Assembly (NCBI RefSeq): GCF_002885975.1
Contig: NZ_POSP01000004.1
Coordinates: forward strand, 62,001 to 126,000
DNA length: 64,000 nucleotides
Reading direction: 5' to 3'
DNA from: Paucibacter aquatile
Lineage (GTDB): Bacteria > Pseudomonadota > Gammaproteobacteria > Burkholderiales > Burkholderiaceae_C
The notes below the pieces were generated by a model. It saw only the letters and a program-made list of their open reading frames with translations, was not told the origin of the DNA and searched no databases. The position numbers and the translations under genes are program-made. The first letter of the stretch is position 1. Each line of letters begins with the position of its first letter. Of the stretch, positions 16,756-25,657 are shown piece by piece.

Positions 16756-19023
16756 CTAGAGCAGTTTGCCGCCACTCGGGCGCAAGGGGCCGCCGCTCAG
16801 GCTGCCGAGGCTGCCTCCCGGATCGCCCTCGAAATCACTGTGGGCCTGGGCAATCCAGGGCGCTTTGCGTGGCAGCACGGTTTGTGCAAGCCATTGCTCG
16901 ATTTCTTCCGGCGGCAGCGGTTTGCTGAAAAGGAAACCTTGCATCAGGCTGCAACCGAGGCGGTGCAGCACATCCATCTGGCGCAGGGTCTCCACGCCTT
17001 CGGCGATCACGCGCAAGCCCATGGCCCGTGCCAGGGCGATGATGGCGGTGACCACGGCCGAGCTCTGCGGCGTGATGCCCAGATCGCGCACAAAAGTGCG
17101 GTCGATCTTGACCTCGGAGATGGGCAGCGTCGTCAGATAGGCCAGCGAGGAGTAGCCGGTGCCGAAGTCGTCGATGGAGATTTCCACGCCCACTTCGTTG
17201 AGCCGGTGCAGGGCCGGGATGACGTTCTGCAAATCCTTCATCAGATTGTTTTCGGTGATCTCCAGCTGGATCGCCCGGTGCGGCACGCCATAGGCACTGA
17301 CGCATTGGTGGATGTGCTCGACCAGATCGGAGCGCTCGAACATGCGGCTGGGCAGGTTGACGGCGATCGAGTCCGAGAAGCCAAAGTTGAGCTGCCAGAC
17401 CTTGGCCTGGCGGGCCGCTTCCTTGAGCGCCCACTCGGACAGGGGCACGATCAGGCCGGTTTCCTCGGCCAGGGGAATGAAGTCGCCCGGGGGCACCAGC
17501 TTGTCGCCGCGCTTCCAGCGCATCAAGGCCTCGGCACCCACCATGCGGGCGGCGCGCACATCGATCTTGGGTTGGTAGTGCAGCACGATCTCGCCGCGCT
17601 CCAGGGCTTTGTGCAGGGCGCTTTCCAGCTCCAGCTTCTCGCGGCCCTGGCCGGCCAGCTGCGGGGTGTAGAGGGCGGCGGCATTGCGGCCCTGCGACTT
17701 GACCGCGTACATGGCCACATCGGAGTTGCGCAGCAGGTCGGCCATGGTCAGACCGTCGCGCGGGTAGATGGCGATGCCCACGCTGGCGGTGACAAAGCAT
17801 TCCTGGCCCGAGATGAAGATGGGCTCGCGCATGGCCTCGAGCACGCGCTCGGCCACCCGCTCGGCATCACGCTCGTCGCCAATCTCGGGCAGCAGGGCCA
17901 CGAATTCATCGCCGCCCAGGCGGCCCACGGCCTCCAGGGTGCGGTGCGAGCGGCCGCCGATGGTTTCCAGCATGCCTTCCATGACCTGGTCGGAATGGCG
18001 CACGCAGGCGCGCAGGCGCCGGCCCACCTCGATCAGCAGCTCGTCGCCGGCGGCATGGCCCAAGGTGTCGTTGATGATCTTGAAGCGGTCCAGATCGATC
18101 AGCAGCAGGCCGACCTCATGGCCGCCGCGGCGCGCCTGCTCGATGGCACGCTCGACGCGCCAGATCAGCTGGCGGCGGTTGGGCAGGCCGGTCAGGGCAT
18201 CGAAGTGGGCCAGCTGGCGGATGCGGTCCTCGGCCTGGCGGCGGTCGGTCACATCTTGCATCACGCCGGTGTAGCCATTGGCATTGCCATGCTCGTTGAA
18301 TTCGGGCTCGGCTTCGATGTGGACCACGCGCTGGCGGCCATCGAGCAGGGTCACCGGCAGATCGGTCACCAGCACCGAGTTGTGGGCGATCACGTCACGC
18401 AGCAGGCGCAGGAAGAGCGTGCGCTCCTCGTGCGGGATCATGCGCATCACGCCGATGAAATCGAGCCCTTCTTGCGGGCCGCGGCCGAACACGCGCAGCG
18501 CCTCGGCGGCCAGGGTGAAGCCACCACCCAGATGCCACTCGAAGCTGCCCATGCGGGCCAGGTCTTGCGCGCGGGCCAGGCGGGCCTTGCTGCGCTCCAG
18601 CTCGATGCGGGTGCGTGAGCTGCGCAGCAGGTAGCGAAGGCGCCCGGCCAGCAGGCTCCATTGAGGCGACTTGACGAAGAAATCGGTGGCACCGACCTGG
18701 TAGGCGCGGTTGATCGAGGCCTCGTCGTCCAGGCCGGTCAGCATCAACACCGGCGTCGATTCAAAACCTGGGATCTCGCGCAGGCGGGTGCAGGTTTCAA
18801 AGCCATCGAGCACCGGCATCATCGCGTCCAGCACGATCAGGTCCGGCGACATATGGGCAATCATGTCCAGCGCCTGCGCGCCGCTGTTGGCCGAGGTGAC
18901 GTCGAAGCCGCGCTCTTGCAGGGCGGCGCTGGTCATCAGCAGATTGACCTCGTCGTCATCGACCAGCAGCACCTTGGCGCGTGCGGGCAGGTCGTCGTCG
19001 AGCTGGGGGCCGGCTGATTTCAT
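16756..19023 (-). CDS. REC-PAS-GGDEF-EAL cyclic di-GMP signalling protein
   Basis: A receiver domain (about residues 17-130; VLLVDDDEVNL and the phospho-acceptor in LIVLDAMMPVLDG) is followed by a PAS-like domain. After that come a GGDEF domain with intact GGDEF and an EAL domain with EALMRW, EITENNLM, DDFGTGYSSLAYL and EGVET. Both catalytic signatures look complete, so the protein may make and degrade c-di-GMP. The GGDEF domain has an insertion of about 20 residues (QVMEGMLETIGGRSHRTLEA) between the RHSD motif and GGDEF, where most members have two to three residues. Its first four bases overlap the Hpt gene, which suggests that the Hpt protein phosphorylates its receiver. Confidence 0.92.
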   Translation of the reverse strand: MKSAGPQLDDDLPARAKVLLVDDDEVNLLMTSAALQERGFDVTSANSGAQALDMIAHMSPDLIVLDAMMPVLDGFETCTRLREIPGFESTPVLMLTGLDDEASINRAYQVGATDFFVKSPQWSLLAGRLRYLLRSSRTRIELERSKARLARAQDLARMGSFEWHLGGGFTLAAEALRVFGRGPQEGLDFIGVMRMIPHEERTLFLRLLRDVIAHNSVLVTDLPVTLLDGRQRVVHIEAEPEFNEHGNANGYTGVMQDVTDRRQAEDRIRQLAHFDALTGLPNRRQLIWRVERAIEQARRGGHEVGLLLIDLDRFKIINDTLGHAAGDELLIEVGRRLRACVRHSDQVMEGMLETIGGRSHRTLEAVGRLGGDEFVALLPEIGDERDAERVAERVLEAMREPIFISGQECFVTASVGIAIYPRDGLTMADLLRNSDVAMYAVKSQGRNAAALYTPQLAGQGREKLELESALHKALERGEIVLHYQPKIDVRAARMVGAEALMRWKRGDKLVPPGDFIPLAEETGLIVPLSEWALKEAARQAKVWQLNFGFSDSIAVNLPSRMFERSDLVEHIHQCVSAYGVPHRAIQLEITENNLMKDLQNVIPALHRLNEVGVEISIDDFGTGYSSLAYLTTLPISEVKIDRTFVRDLGITPQSSAVVTAIIALARAMGLRVIAEGVETLRQMDVLHRLGCSLMQGFLFSKPLPPEEIEQWLAQTVLPRKAPWIAQAHSDFEGDPGGSLGSLSGGPLRPSGGKLL

Positions 19024-19448
19024 GGTGTCGTCGGGGCCAGGCTGGCCAGGGCCAGCTTGACCTGCTGAATGTCGGCCAGCATCGCGTCCAGCAAGCCCTC
19101 CAGGCCCTCGCTTTGCTGCTGGCGTGCGCGGGTTTCGATGTCGGCGCAGCGTTCGGCCAGGGCCATGGCCCCGAGGCTGGCTGAGGAGGACTTGAGCGTG
19201 TGGCTGACATGGCGCACCACATTCAAGTCCAGCTGTTCCCCGCGCGCCGCCGCCAGCTCGGGCAGCAGGCGGTCCAGGGATTTGAGGTAGGCGGCCAGCA
19301 CCCGCTCGATCAGCTTGTTGTGGCCGTCGGGGTCAAGCTCACGCAGGCGGTCCAGCGCCACCGGGTCCAGGCAGGAGCTCGCGGCGGCCGCCAAGCTGGC
19401 TTCGACCGGCTCGGCGAGTGGGGAAGGAATCGGCGTGGGCGTGGACAT
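19020..19448 (-). CDS. histidine phosphotransfer (Hpt) domain protein
   Basis: A 142-residue protein with a single Hpt domain. The phosphorylated His83 lies in VSHTLKSSSASLGA, the HxxKSSS signature, and the domain is an all-helical bundle. Hpt proteins shuttle phosphate between receiver domains of hybrid kinases and response regulators. It overlaps the REC-PAS-GGDEF-EAL gene by an ATGA and so is translationally coupled with it. The kinase that feeds it is not obvious: the nearby kinase at 19,804 has no receiver domain. Confidence 0.88.
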   Translation of the reverse strand: MSTPTPIPSPLAEPVEASLAAAASSCLDPVALDRLRELDPDGHNKLIERVLAAYLKSLDRLLPELAAARGEQLDLNVVRHVSHTLKSSSASLGAMALAERCADIETRARQQQSEGLEGLLDAMLADIQQVKLALASLAPTTP

Positions 19449-19803
19449 GTCAGGAAACGCGGGGCAGGGGCGAGTGTGTCAGACCGGCGGAACGCGCGGA
19501 GCGGCCGTGCTGCAGCGGCTCAGAATAGCGTGGCTGGAATGACAAAGCTTGCGCTCCCAAGAGACCCCTCGATATGTGCTTTTGTGGCCGACCAAAGGCC
19601 GGACGGAAGTTGCCTATTTTGCCCCTTGTGCAGCGTCCCGTCGGCTTGGAAAAGGCCAAATGGATCACGGCAGCAGGGAGGGGGAAAACCGGCAGTCACT
19701 GATGGAATGTAGCCGCAGTGTCAAGCAATTGATCCAAGCGTCTGCGGCGCTCTCGCCCGGCGTTTCCGGCGACTGCCCAAAAGCCGGGCAGGCGCTCCGT
19801 ACA
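19449..19803. other. divergent intergenic region between Hpt and histidine kinase genes
   Basis: This 355-base stretch separates genes that point away from each other and should hold both promoters. A TACAAT hexamer at 19,799-19,804 touches the proposed kinase start, but no matching -35 element lies at the right distance. The in-frame extension of the kinase gene into this region shows no protein-like pattern. I see no repeat, terminator or RNA gene here. Confidence 0.4.
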
Positions 19804-21408
19804 ATGACTCGCATGAACAGCCTCAGCGATGCCCGTGCCAGCACACGCCGACTGCCCCGTCGGGCCGCCGCTGCGTCACTGGCGCTGGTGCTGGGCTTGC
19901 TGGTCTTGGCGGCCATGGCCTGGTTCATCACCTTGCAAGATGCCGCGCATTTGAGCGTGGCCGTGGTGGTGCTGACGGTCTTCTGCACGGCCGTGCTGGC
20001 CCTGTTGCTGGCCGGCCTGGGTTGGCATGTGGGCGTGCGCCTGACGCGCCAGCGCATGCATGAGGCCTTGCGCGAAGCACGCCAGCACAGCCGCCTGCTT
20101 TCGCAGCTGCAAACCGGCTGGCAATGGGCCACCGACGCCGAGCACCACCTGGTGCGCTGGCAAGGGCCGCGCGATGTGCTCAGCTCGCAGTGGGTGGGCA
20201 GCACGCATTGCCAGACGCTCTGGGAGCGCTTCCGCCTGGCGCCCGGTGAAGACCTGCCCGAAGGTGCCGACCTGCGCGAGCAGCTGAGCCGCCAGGCAGC
20301 GGAATTTGAGCTCCAGCTCCAGCCGATCGCGCCTGAGCTGGCACCGGGCACCTGGGTGCTGCGCGGCCTGGCACGCTGGGATGCCCAGGGGCGATTCGAA
20401 GGCTATTGCGGCACGGCACGCCTGCTGGAGCCCGAAGCGGCGGCAGTGCCAAGCCTGCCCCCGGCCCAGGCCAGCACCGCCTGGCTGGATGCGGTGCCTG
20501 GCCCGGCCTGGCTGCTCAGCGTGGCGCCGCCGGTGGTGCTGCTGGCCCAGAACGCCCAGGCCGCTGCCGCCGGCGCCCGGGTGGGCGAGCGCTGGCAGGA
20601 TTGCCAGGCCCAGTTCCCGGCCGAACTGAGCGAGCGCTTGAGCGGCCAACTGCCCAAACCCTACACCGACGCCTCGGGCAGCTATGCCCTGGCCGTGCTG
20701 CCGCCTCTGCCGCCACCGGCCCCGCCTGCGGCCGTGGACCCGGGCGAGCATGAGTCCTTCAGCTACACCGTGTCGCACGATCTGCGCGCACCGCTGCGTG
20801 TGGTCGAGGGCTTTGCCCGCATCTTGAAAGAAGACTACGGCCGCCTGCTGGACCGCATCGGCAACGACCACCTGGACCGGGTCATGGGCGCGGCCGCGCG
20901 CATGAACAGCATGATCGATTCCCTGCTGTCCCTGTCCCAGCTCTCGGCCCAGCCGCTGGCGCGCCAGCCGGTGGACCTCTCGCAGCTGGCCGGTTTTGTG
21001 GTCGAAGAGCTGCGTCGCAGTGCGCCCGAGCGTTCGGTGACTGTGCACATTCAGCCACGCATGGTGGTGCAAGGCGACCCGACCTTGCTGCGCATGGTGC
21101 TGGAGAACCTCATCGGCAATGCCTGGAAGTACAGCGCCAAGTGCGCGCAGGCGCAGATCCGATTCGAGGCGCAGCTTGAAGAAGGGCAATGGACTTACCG
21201 CGTCAGCGACAACGGGGCCGGCTTCGACATGCGTTTTGCCGACCGCCTTTTTGGTGTGTTCCAGCGCCTGCACAGCGCCAGCGATTTCCAGGGCACCGGC
21301 GTGGGCCTGGCTTCGGTGCGGCGTATCGTGCGCCGCCATGGCGGTGACATCTGGGCCGAATCGGCCGTGGGCGAGGGCGCCCGCTTCTACTTCACATTGG
21401 CTGGCTGA
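19804..21408 (+). CDS. membrane-bound sensor histidine kinase
   Basis: Two N-terminal membrane helices (about residues 20-40 and 50-70) flank almost no periplasmic loop. A PAS-like middle region (about 90-300) precedes a HisKA domain with the H-box SHDLRAPLRVVEGFARIL (His325). The catalytic domain follows with the N-box ENLIGNAWKYS, DNGAGFDM and GTGVGLASVRRI. This arrangement is typical of phytochrome-like kinases. The start is uncertain: ATGs at 19804 and 19813 are both plausible and lack a good ribosome site, while an extension to 19549 looks non-coding. The 3' end overlaps the ANTAR regulator gene on the other strand by 22 bases. Confidence 0.85.
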   Translation: MTRMNSLSDARASTRRLPRRAAAASLALVLGLLVLAAMAWFITLQDAAHLSVAVVVLTVFCTAVLALLLAGLGWHVGVRLTRQRMHEALREARQHSRLLSQLQTGWQWATDAEHHLVRWQGPRDVLSSQWVGSTHCQTLWERFRLAPGEDLPEGADLREQLSRQAAEFELQLQPIAPELAPGTWVLRGLARWDAQGRFEGYCGTARLLEPEAAAVPSLPPAQASTAWLDAVPGPAWLLSVAPPVVLLAQNAQAAAAGARVGERWQDCQAQFPAELSERLSGQLPKPYTDASGSYALAVLPPLPPPAPPAAVDPGEHESFSYTVSHDLRAPLRVVEGFARILKEDYGRLLDRIGNDHLDRVMGAAARMNSMIDSLLSLSQLSAQPLARQPVDLSQLAGFVVEELRRSAPERSVTVHIQPRMVVQGDPTLLRMVLENLIGNAWKYSAKCAQAQIRFEAQLEEGQWTYRVSDNGAGFDMRFADRLFGVFQRLHSASDFQGTGVGLASVRRIVRRHGGDIWAESAVGEGARFYFTLAG

Positions 21409-21989
21409 GCCAGCATCTCCAGGGCCTCGACCAGCAGGCGGGCCTGTTCGGTGTCCGAGCGGCCTTCGCTGGCGCTGAGCTTTTGCAGCCGGGCCAAGGC
21501 ATCGGCACGCGACAGCGAGTAACGGTGCATGAGCACGCCCACCGCAATCGCCTGCACCTCGTCCAGCACCGGGTGCGGCTCGCGTCGCGCGGCCGGGGTG
21601 GGCTCGGCCGGGCCGCCCTGACGGCGGTTGGCAAAGGCGGCTTCCACGGCCGGCACGATCTGATGGATGTCCAGGGGCTTGACCAAGTAGGCCACGGCGC
21701 CCAGCTCCTTGACCTTGGCCACGGTCTCTTCGTCGGCAAAGGCCGAGAGGAACATGAAGGGGATTTGCAGGTACTCGCGCAGGTAGGCGGCGACGTCGAA
21801 GCCGCTCAGGCCTTCCATGCGGATGTCCAGCAGGGCCAGTTCGGGGCGGTGCTCGCGCGCCAACAGGATGGCGTCGTCGCCATTGTCGGCATCGATGACT
21901 TCGAAACCGGCCTGCGCCAGACCATAGGTCAGGGTCGCCAGAACCAGACGGTCATCGTCCACTACGAGAATCTTGCCCTTGCTGCTCAC
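21387..21989 (-). CDS. response regulator with ANTAR RNA-binding domain
   Basis: Residues 5-120 are a receiver domain (ILVVDDDRLVL, LALLDIRMEGLSG with the phospho-acceptor Asp, and AYLVKPLD). Residues about 140-190 form an ANTAR domain, AIAVGVLMHRYSLSRADALARL, the antiterminator module that binds two-hexaloop RNA hairpins. Regulators of this kind usually pair with HisKA_2 kinases, and one is encoded immediately upstream (22,145-25,657) on the same strand. The target RNA leaders are unknown. Its tail overlaps the 3' end of the opposite kinase gene. Confidence 0.88.
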   Translation of the reverse strand: MSSKGKILVVDDDRLVLATLTYGLAQAGFEVIDADNGDDAILLAREHRPELALLDIRMEGLSGFDVAAYLREYLQIPFMFLSAFADEETVAKVKELGAVAYLVKPLDIHQIVPAVEAAFANRRQGGPAEPTPAARREPHPVLDEVQAIAVGVLMHRYSLSRADALARLQKLSASEGRSDTEQARLLVEALEMLAQPANVK

Positions 21990-22144
21990 CGCTGGAGGTC
22001 CCCCGCTGTGCTGGAATGCGGCCGGCTGCTGCCGACCTTGTGTTTGCTGGCATTGTCGCCCAAACCGGGGACCGGGGCGTCCTGGGGTGAGTACGGGGCT
22101 GTGCGGGCTCGGCTTTTCGACCGCGGCGTATCGGCTGCGGCGGC

Positions 22145-25100
22145 TCAGTGTTCGCTTTGCAGGCTGACGCTGGGCTGCAGCAGCTCGACCCGGCAGACCA
22201 CCAGATCGCCCTGCTGTTCCAGGCTCAGCCGTGCCGTGCGGCGCGGCAGCAGGGCGCGCACCAGGCCCAGGCCCGAGACCCCGCCGGGCACCTGTGCCAG
22301 GCTGAAGTCCGGCGGCAGGGTCCCAGGGTTGGTGATGGCGACGCTGACGCTGTCCACCCCGCAGTGCAGGGTGCAGCTGACGGCGCCGGCCGGGCTGTGC
22401 TTGAGCGCATTGCTGAGCAGCTCGTTGAGCGTCAGTGCGATCGGGATGGATTCCGCCTCGGGCAGGGTCCAGTCATTGACCCGCTCAGACGTCAGGCCCT
22501 CGATATGGCTGGCGATCTGGCGCCCGCTCATGCGCTGCACCGAGCCGATGATGGCGTCCACCACGCGGCGCAGGCGCAGCGGGCCGGAGCTGCCGACCTG
22601 CAGGCCGTAGACCTGGGCAATTGCCTGCACCTGACCGACCGCCTCGTTGATGACGCTGGCCACCTCGGGGCGCCGGGCGGCGATCTGCTGCAGCAAGCCG
22701 GCCACGCCTTGCAGATTGTTCTTGATGCGGTGGTGCACCTCGCGCACCAGCAGCTCGCGCTGCGAGATGGCGGCTTGCAGGCGCGCCTCTTCGGCAGCAC
22801 GGTGCTCGGTCACATCGCTGGCCACCAGCAGCAGCTGTTCGGGCGTGCCTTCGTCGATGGCGTCCGGGCTGTCGCCGGTGCCGGCCAGGTGCAGGATGCG
22901 CGCATCCCAGACCCGCTCGCGCTCGCCTTCGCCGAGCCGGTATTCGCGCTGCAGCACGGTGCTGGCGCTGGCCGACAGGGCGCTCAACATATCGCGCCGG
23001 ATCATCTCGCCCTGCAGCGGGCCGAACAGGTCTTCCGGGCTGGCGCCCATCAGCTCGTCCTCGGTGCGGCCGGCCAGGGCGGCGGCCGCCTGGTTGATCT
23101 GCTCCACGCGCAGGGTCTTGGCGTCGTGCAGGCTGATGGCCAGGGGCGCGGCTTCGATGATGCGGCTGAGCGAGGCCTGGGCCTGCAGGGTTTGCGCCTC
23201 GGCCTGGCGGCGGCGGTCGATGTCCAGCAGGGCAAAGGTCAGCTGGCGGCCGCTGCCGCGGGTGCCGGTGACCACCACATTGCCGACCACCCAGAACTCG
23301 CGGCCATCGCGGGCCTTGAGCCGGCACTCGAAGGCCTCGGTCTGGCCCTCGGTCAGCTCGTCCAGGTAATGGGTCTGGCGGAAGGGGTGGTCCGAGGCCG
23401 GCGTGGCGACGATGCTCATGGGCTGGCCGGCGAACTCGCTCAGGTCGCCGCCGAACATGCGCCGCGCCGAGCGGTTCATCCATTCGATGCCGCCGCGGCC
23501 GACGGTGACGATGCCCACCAGCACCGAGTCCAGCACCGCCCGCTCGCGCTCGGTCTGCAGCATCAGCGATTGCTGGGCGCGCCAGCGGTCGTCCACATTG
23601 ACGTAGGTGGCGATGATGCCTTCGTCCGGTGCACCGGGCCGCATCACGCGCTTGCTCACCTGCATCCAGAGCACGCTGCCGTCCTGGCGGCGCACGCGGC
23701 GCTCGCCGCGCCACAGGCCCTGCCGCTGCAAGGCCTCGCGCACCTCGGCACTGAGATGCTCGAAATCCTGGGGGGACTCGAACAAGGCCTCATGGGCCAG
23801 GCCGCCGAGTTCGTGGATGCGGTAGCCGGTCAGTGCGGCCAGGGCGTCATTGGCGCGGGCGATGCGGCCCTTGCGCAAGATGGCGATGCCCACATCGGAG
23901 AGGCTGAACATCAGCTCGCGGTCCTGCACCAGGGCTTCCAGCTCGCCTTGCTGGGCCTTGAGGCGGGAGATGTCGCTGATCACGGCGATGGTTTCGCTCT
24001 CGCGCGGCGGGCCGCTCTCGAGCTCGCTGGCTTCTGACGCGGCGCGCACCTGGCGCAGGCTCAGCGAGAGCCAGCGCGGCTGGGCCGCTTCGCTGCCGAC
24101 CTGCAGGAACTCGGCCTCGAAGGTCTGCTGGGCCTGCAGCGTGGGCAGGGCTTCCTGCACCTGCTGGGCCAGCTCGGGTAGGGCGGCGAAGAGCTGGGCC
24201 ACCGGCGTGCCGGCATGCTGCAGGCCGGGCAGGCCCAGCATTTGCTCGAAACCGCCGTTGCAGCGCACCAACTGGTCGCCGCGCAAATAGGCCAGGCCGA
24301 GGCTGGCGCTGTCCATGATGGTGGTCAGCTCGTGCAGCAGCTGTTCGCTGCGGGTTTCGGCCTGGGTTTGGGCGGTGACGTCCAGGGTCACCACCGAGGT
24401 GGTGCGCTTGCCCGAGGCCAGCTGGCCGGGCTCGACCCGGGTCAGCAGCCAGCGCCGGCCCAGCTCGGGGTGGCGCACGGCGTAGCGAACCTCGATGCGG
24501 TCGCCTTTCTTGAGTGCCCGCTGCAGGCGCTCGAATTCATGGAGCGAGCTGGGCTCGACGATGTCGCGGCCCACGCCCTGCAGGCTGGCCAGGGAGTTGC
24601 GCTGGCTGGCCGCGGCCTGGCCCAGATGGGCGCCGCCCGGCGGGCTGCGCGGCGTGCGCGGGCGCAGCCAACCGGCATCCTGCTGGAAGGTGGCCAGGCC
24701 GACGCCGGCGGTGTCCATCAAGGCATCGAGCTGCTGGTGGGCGAGGTCGCGCTCCTGCTCGGAGCTGCGGTCTTCCAGCACGGCCAGATAGCGCCGCGCC
24801 GGGCCGCTGCTGCCGGCCTGGGGCCGCAAGCGGCCGAGCAGCCAGCGTGTGCGGCCGGCCGGGTCCACCAGGGTGGCCTGTGTCAGCAGGCCGTCTTCAT
24901 GCGCGCTCAGGGCCTCGGCCAGTCGGCCGTTCTCCCAGGCCAGCAGCTGCTGGATGGCCGGGTCGGCCTCGTGCAAGGTGCTGGGCGGCTGCAGGCACAA
25001 GGCGGTGAAGGCGCTGTTGACCTTGAGCAGCAGGCCCTGGGCATCGAAGCTGCACATGGGCAGGGGGCTCATCTCGAACCACTGGGCCAGCTCGGCCTGG

Positions 25101-25657
25101 GCGCGCTCGGTGTTCTCGCGCAGCAAGGCTTCGCGCGCCTTGGCGTCGCCACTCAGGGCTGGGCCTTCGTGGGGGTGTTCGGCGGCGGCGCCGGCCAGCT
25201 TGCCCGCGGCCGGTTTGCCGCGGTGTTTTTCTTCCGGCCGGGCATGCAGCATCCAGCGCGCGGCATCGTCCGCGCGGGGTTCCAGGGCGACCAGGGTCAG
25301 CAGGGCGCGCTGGCCATTGGCCAGCTTGATGCCGGTGGGCGGCGGGCCTTGGCGGCCGTCCAGCAGGGCGCGGCTGGCCAGGCGCAGCCAGTCGCCGACA
25401 CGGCCGCCATGGCTGGTCTGCAGGCCGTGCAAGCCCTTGCCGCCGCTCAGGCCCGCGGCCTGCTCGAGCAGGCTTTGCGCGCTCGGGTTGGCCTCCAGCA
25501 CCTCCAGCGCTTCGCCGAGCAGGAGCACCGGGTCGCTGATGAGCCCGAACACCCCGCGCAGGGCGGCGAGGTCTTGGGGCAGGAGGGAAAGCTGGGCTGA
25601 CAGTTGAGCGGACATGTGCGCCGAGTTTACGGGGCGCCCGGCCGGGTTCCCGTTCAC
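22145..25657 (-). CDS. multi-PAS sensor kinase of the HisKA_2 family
   Basis: The 1,170-residue protein lacks clear membrane helices. Several PAS/PAC repeats fill the first 950 residues; one PAC-like end is visible in YVNVDDRWRAQQ and another in DISRLKAQQGEL. The catalytic core starts near residue 970 with REVHHRIKNNLQGVAGLLQQI, the HisKA_2 phosphoacceptor helix, and ends in a HATPase domain with LTLNELLSNALKHS. The likely partner is the ANTAR response regulator downstream. The GTG at 25657 overlaps the HDOD gene stop (GTGA); an ATG at 25615 is the alternative start. Confidence 0.87.
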   Translation of the reverse strand: MNGNPAGRPVNSAHMSAQLSAQLSLLPQDLAALRGVFGLISDPVLLLGEALEVLEANPSAQSLLEQAAGLSGGKGLHGLQTSHGGRVGDWLRLASRALLDGRQGPPPTGIKLANGQRALLTLVALEPRADDAARWMLHARPEEKHRGKPAAGKLAGAAAEHPHEGPALSGDAKAREALLRENTERAQAELAQWFEMSPLPMCSFDAQGLLLKVNSAFTALCLQPPSTLHEADPAIQQLLAWENGRLAEALSAHEDGLLTQATLVDPAGRTRWLLGRLRPQAGSSGPARRYLAVLEDRSSEQERDLAHQQLDALMDTAGVGLATFQQDAGWLRPRTPRSPPGGAHLGQAAASQRNSLASLQGVGRDIVEPSSLHEFERLQRALKKGDRIEVRYAVRHPELGRRWLLTRVEPGQLASGKRTTSVVTLDVTAQTQAETRSEQLLHELTTIMDSASLGLAYLRGDQLVRCNGGFEQMLGLPGLQHAGTPVAQLFAALPELAQQVQEALPTLQAQQTFEAEFLQVGSEAAQPRWLSLSLRQVRAASEASELESGPPRESETIAVISDISRLKAQQGELEALVQDRELMFSLSDVGIAILRKGRIARANDALAALTGYRIHELGGLAHEALFESPQDFEHLSAEVREALQRQGLWRGERRVRRQDGSVLWMQVSKRVMRPGAPDEGIIATYVNVDDRWRAQQSLMLQTERERAVLDSVLVGIVTVGRGGIEWMNRSARRMFGGDLSEFAGQPMSIVATPASDHPFRQTHYLDELTEGQTEAFECRLKARDGREFWVVGNVVVTGTRGSGRQLTFALLDIDRRRQAEAQTLQAQASLSRIIEAAPLAISLHDAKTLRVEQINQAAAALAGRTEDELMGASPEDLFGPLQGEMIRRDMLSALSASASTVLQREYRLGEGERERVWDARILHLAGTGDSPDAIDEGTPEQLLLVASDVTEHRAAEEARLQAAISQRELLVREVHHRIKNNLQGVAGLLQQIAARRPEVASVINEAVGQVQAIAQVYGLQVGSSGPLRLRRVVDAIIGSVQRMSGRQIASHIEGLTSERVNDWTLPEAESIPIALTLNELLSNALKHSPAGAVSCTLHCGVDSVSVAITNPGTLPPDFSLAQVPGGVSGLGLVRALLPRRTARLSLEQQGDLVVCRVELLQPSVSLQSEH

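Noticed and set aside
16840..18618. A 592-codon plus-strand frame opposite the REC-PAS-GGDEF-EAL gene
   Set aside because: Antisense to a gene with complete catalytic motifs, and rich in His/Gln/Ala repeats typical of mirror frames.
19799..19804. TACAAT as a -10 box for the histidine kinase
   Set aside because: No -35 sequence at the right spacing, and it touches the possible start codon.
22148..25600. Two long plus-strand frames opposite the multi-PAS kinase
   Set aside because: Mirror frames of a kinase with clear HisKA_2 and HATPase motifs.
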